Shown: positions 5,712 through 7,475 of the stretch, in pieces
Layout: every line of letters begins with the position of its first letter
Numbering within the stretch: the stretch's first letter is position 1
Origin: Pseudomonadota bacterium
GTDB lineage: Bacteria; Pseudomonadota; Alphaproteobacteria; Rhizobiales; Hyphomicrobiaceae
Assembly: GCA_023390485.1 (NCBI GenBank)
Contig: JAEWCT010000131.1
Span: forward strand, 1 to 7,475
Length of the DNA stretch: 7,475 nucleotides
Direction of reading: 5' to 3'
The notes under the pieces: generated by a model
Told to the model about the DNA's origin: nothing
Database searches by the model: none
The model's input: only the letters and a program-made list of their open reading frames with translations
Position numbers and translations under genes: made by a program

Positions 5712-6284
5712 ATGCCCCGCCTGTTCACCGCCATCGAGCTGCCCGACGATATTCGCGAGGAGCTTTACCGGCTCCGCATTCCTCTGCCCGGCGCGCGCTG
5801 GCTGCTGCCTGAGAGCTATCACATCACGCTGAGGTTCATGGGCGACATTGGCAACGCCGAAGCGCGCGAGCTTGTCGCCAACCTCGCCCGTATCGAACCC
5901 GATGGATTTGAGCTCCGCCTTTCGGGGCTCGGCGCTTTCGGCGGCGATGATCCCCGCTCCATCAACGCCGCTGTCGTGCCGTCTCCGAAACTCGAGGAAT
6001 TGGCGCGCGCCCACGAGAAGGCCGCACGCAATGCCGGTCTGCCACCCGATACGCGCGCATTCAAGCCGCATGTCACGCTCGCGAGGTTGAAGCACTCGAA
6101 CGCCGGCGTCGTCGCTGACTTCCTTTCGCGGTACAGTGGCTATCGGTCCGAACCGTTCTTCGTCACGCGCACGCTATTGATGTCCTCGCGCCCGAGCGTC
6201 GGCGGCGGCCCCTATGGGATCGAAGATCGCTTTCCGATGCGCGGGCTCGGATTTCTCGCCGACGACAACGAAGCGAGTTGGTGA
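5712..6284 (+). CDS. thpR: RNA 2',3'-cyclic phosphodiesterase (2H/LigT family)
   Basis: A 190-residue cytoplasmic enzyme of the 2H phosphoesterase family (ThpR/LigT). The two catalytic HxTx motifs are intact: HITL at 37-40 and HVTL at 120-123. The usual N-terminal RLFTAIELP (3-11) is also present. Members open 2',3'-cyclic phosphate ends of RNA to 2'-phosphates and were first noted for a reversible 2'-5' RNA ligase activity in extracts. Length is normal for the family (about 175-190). The start at ATG 5712 has AAGGA 7 bases upstream. It lies 99 bases after tesA on the same strand; the gap contains a palindromic repeat and a hairpin, so cotranscription is uncertain. The stop is only 7 bases from that of the convergent DUF2865 gene, so the 3' ends of the two transcripts must overlap. 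No oddities in the coding sequence. Confidence 0.92.
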   Translation: MPRLFTAIELPDDIREELYRLRIPLPGARWLLPESYHITLRFMGDIGNAEARELVANLARIEPDGFELRLSGLGAFGGDDPRSINAAVVPSPKLEELARAHEKAARNAGLPPDTRAFKPHVTLARLKHSNAGVVADFLSRYSGYRSEPFFVTRTLLMSSRPSVGGGPYGIEDRFPMRGLGFLADDNEASW

Positions 6285-6291
6285 CGACGTC

Positions 6292-6882
6292 CTAGCGAAC
6301 GGCCTTCTGCGATCGTGCTTCGGAAGCAAAATAGTTCCTTAACCTGGCGGCTGAAATCGCCCCGCGCGCTTTCCCCGCCCTCGCGGCTTCGACGCGCGAT
6401 CGCTGAGCGGCCTCGACTGAATATTTCTGGTGTCGCACCGCCGCCTCGCGCGACCAAGGGTCCGGTTTGCAAGCGCATCCCTGCACCATCGCGCGCTTAA
6501 ATTCGAAGGCATGCGGCTCGTCAGCATACTTTTGCCCAGCGAGATCGATCATCGTCCCGGGATTGCCCGCAAAGGTCGGGAAATAGAATAGCCGGGCCTC
6601 CGGCCCACATGCAGATGCACACACGCGCGCGTCCCTGAGAAAGTTCAGCGGACGCTCGTTCTGGTGCAGCGGAAAGTAGAAGCCATCGCAGCTTCGAACG
6701 CACATCGTCGTGTAGGGAGCGGCTTTGTTCAATTCCGATGCATCGACCGGCACGGTCGTTTGACCACGGAACGGGTCCGCCACCGGACGATGGGCAACTG
6801 TTTGCGCCAAAGTGCTGCAATCGACGACGCAGAGAACGGCGATGATCGAAATGCCTCGCCGCAGACACGGGAAAATAAGCAT
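6292..6882 (-). CDS. DUF2865 domain-containing secreted protein, six cysteines
   Basis: A 196-residue predicted secreted protein. A basic N-terminus (Arg8, Arg9) and a hydrophobic stretch (11-20) form a signal peptide with a plausible cut after Ala26. The mature part carries the DUF2865 pattern: MCVRSCDGFYFPL (60-72), VCASACGPEARLFYF (87-101) and GCACKPDPW (135-143). It has three cysteine pairs, Cys61/65, Cys88/92 and Cys136/138, which suggests three disulfides in the periplasm. A basic, Ala/Arg-rich tail with helical character (about 144-196) follows. The family is largely restricted to Rhizobiales and has no known function. ATG 6882 is chosen; GTG 6891 is in frame and adds three residues, and neither has a strong ribosome binding site. 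It is downstream of the MDR dehydrogenase gene on the same strand, but a terminator lies between them. Family call from motif memory. Confidence 0.82.
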   Translation of the reverse strand: MLIFPCLRRGISIIAVLCVVDCSTLAQTVAHRPVADPFRGQTTVPVDASELNKAAPYTTMCVRSCDGFYFPLHQNERPLNFLRDARVCASACGPEARLFYFPTFAGNPGTMIDLAGQKYADEPHAFEFKRAMVQGCACKPDPWSREAAVRHQKYSVEAAQRSRVEAARAGKARGAISAARLRNYFASEARSQKAVR

Positions 6883-6955
6883 CGCGAGCACTCAATAAGC
6901 ACGGCCCGGCAAACCCCCGTAGGCGAATATCGCTGCACCATGCCCGCGCCAGTCG

Positions 6956-6978
6956 AAAAAATCTTCGCGATTGCGAAA
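6956..6978 (-). terminator. Probable rho-independent terminator of the MDR dehydrogenase gene
   Basis: On the minus strand a 5-bp stem (TTCGC/GCGAA, plus-strand 6964-6968 with 6973-6977) and a 4-base loop are followed by a GA and six Ts (plus-strand A run 6956-6961). The stem is short, but a G-U pair can lengthen it. It lies about 25 bases after the stop codon at 7003-7005 and separates this gene from the DUF2865 gene. The rest of the 6892-7002 gap shows no clear promoter for the DUF2865 gene. Confidence 0.5.
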
Positions 6979-7002
6979 CTGAACGGCCGGCACAGGCGCG
7001 GC

Positions 7003-7475
7003 TTATGAACCTATCGTCAATACGACCTTACCGGTCGCCTCACGCCGCTCCAGTACCTCCAATGCTTCGCGGATGTGCTCGAGCGGATAGATGGCGTGGG
7101 TACGGGGCTTGAGACGTCCTTCGCGAACCCAGTTCACGACCTGCAGCATATTGCGGCGATGCGCGGCGGGATCACGCCTCACGGCTTCACCCCAGAAAAC
7201 GCCCGCCATCTCCGCGCCCCTGAGCAAAAGCAGATTGAGCGGAATTTTCGGAATTTCGCCCGCCGCAAATCCGACGACCAAAAAGCGCCCCTGCCAATTC
7301 AACGCCCGCACCAGAGGCTCCGCCGCCTCTCCGCCGATGCAGTCGTAAACGACGTCGGCGCCCTCGCCGTTGGTCAATGCCCGAACCTCGGCCTTGAGAT
7401 CGGAACTCGGAAACACAATCGTCTCGTCGGCGCCTGCCCCTTTGGCGATCGCGCCCGTCTCTTCCGAAGACACGA
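7003..7475 (-). CDS. Quinone oxidoreductase-type MDR dehydrogenase, C-terminal part (runs off the window)
   Basis: The last 157 or so residues of a medium-chain dehydrogenase/reductase of the NADPH:quinone oxidoreductase group. The visible part begins within the Rossmann fold, just after the second beta strand (VSSEETGAIAKGAGADETI), then has GADVVYDCIGGEA and GRFLVVGFAAGEIPKIPLNLLLL. It ends in the family's usual C-terminus (LEHIREALEVLERREATGKVVLTIGS region). The frame stays open to the window edge, so the GTG near 7473 is an internal valine codon, not a start; the N-terminal catalytic domain and true start lie beyond 7475. These enzymes transfer hydride from NADPH to quinones or enones, normally without catalytic zinc. 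The zinc question cannot be judged here because that region is missing. Substrate unknown. A probable terminator follows the stop. Confidence 0.88.
   Translation of the reverse strand, partial: VSSEETGAIAKGAGADETIVFPSSDLKAEVRALTNGEGADVVYDCIGGEAAEPLVRALNWQGRFLVVGFAAGEIPKIPLNLLLLRGAEMAGVFWGEAVRRDPAAHRRNMLQVVNWVREGRLKPRTHAIYPLEHIREALEVLERREATGKVVLTIGS

Noticed and set aside
7461..7475. GTG near 7473 as the start of the dehydrogenase gene
   Set aside because: The frame stays open to the window edge and the visible protein begins mid-Rossmann fold, so the gene is cut by the window, not naturally short.

Overview
The window looks like ordinary chromosome from a GC-rich alphaproteobacterium, most likely of the order Hyphomicrobiales (Rhizobiales). 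This rests on a DUF2794 protein and a DUF2865 protein, both families found mainly in that group, on a tesA / ybbA-ybbP module, and on an intergenic palindrome (5619-5662) resembling a dispersed repeat I recall from Rhizobiales genomes. The genus cannot be fixed from the sequence. There are no tRNA or rRNA genes, CRISPR arrays, transposases or phage genes.

Layout. Positions 1-198 have no convincing gene: one weak promoter candidate and one doubtful 46-codon frame. A DUF2794 gene (199-582, +, TTG start) converges on a Bax inhibitor-1 family membrane protein gene (660-1421, -), with a perfect 10-bp bidirectional terminator hairpin between them. Upstream of the Bax1-I gene on the minus strand lies a two-gene ABC transporter operon: a YbbA-type ATPase (4098-4808) and an 858-residue YbbP-type permease (1525-4101), joined by a 4-base GTGA stop/start overlap. 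Divergent from it is tesA (4902-5612, +), a secreted SGNH hydrolase. Next come the palindromic repeat, a small hairpin and thpR (5712-6284, +), an RNA 2',3'-cyclic phosphodiesterase. It converges, with 7 bases between stops, on a secreted six-cysteine DUF2865 protein (6292-6882, -). The window ends in the 3' part of a quinone oxidoreductase-type MDR dehydrogenase (7003-7475, -) with its own terminator.

How the genes work together. The clearest functional unit is tesA plus ybbA-ybbP. The same divergent arrangement occurs in E. coli, and the products are expected to meet at the inner membrane/periplasm: a MacB/LolCDE-like ABC machine and a periplasmic esterase/thioesterase acting on lipid-like substrates. 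The other genes look like independent housekeeping or lineage-specific units.

I found no convincing undescribed multi-gene system. The observations most worth following are the Bax1-I protein, which lacks both conserved aspartates of the family's di-aspartyl pair; the inverted repeats over its promoter; and the dispersed palindrome between tesA and thpR.
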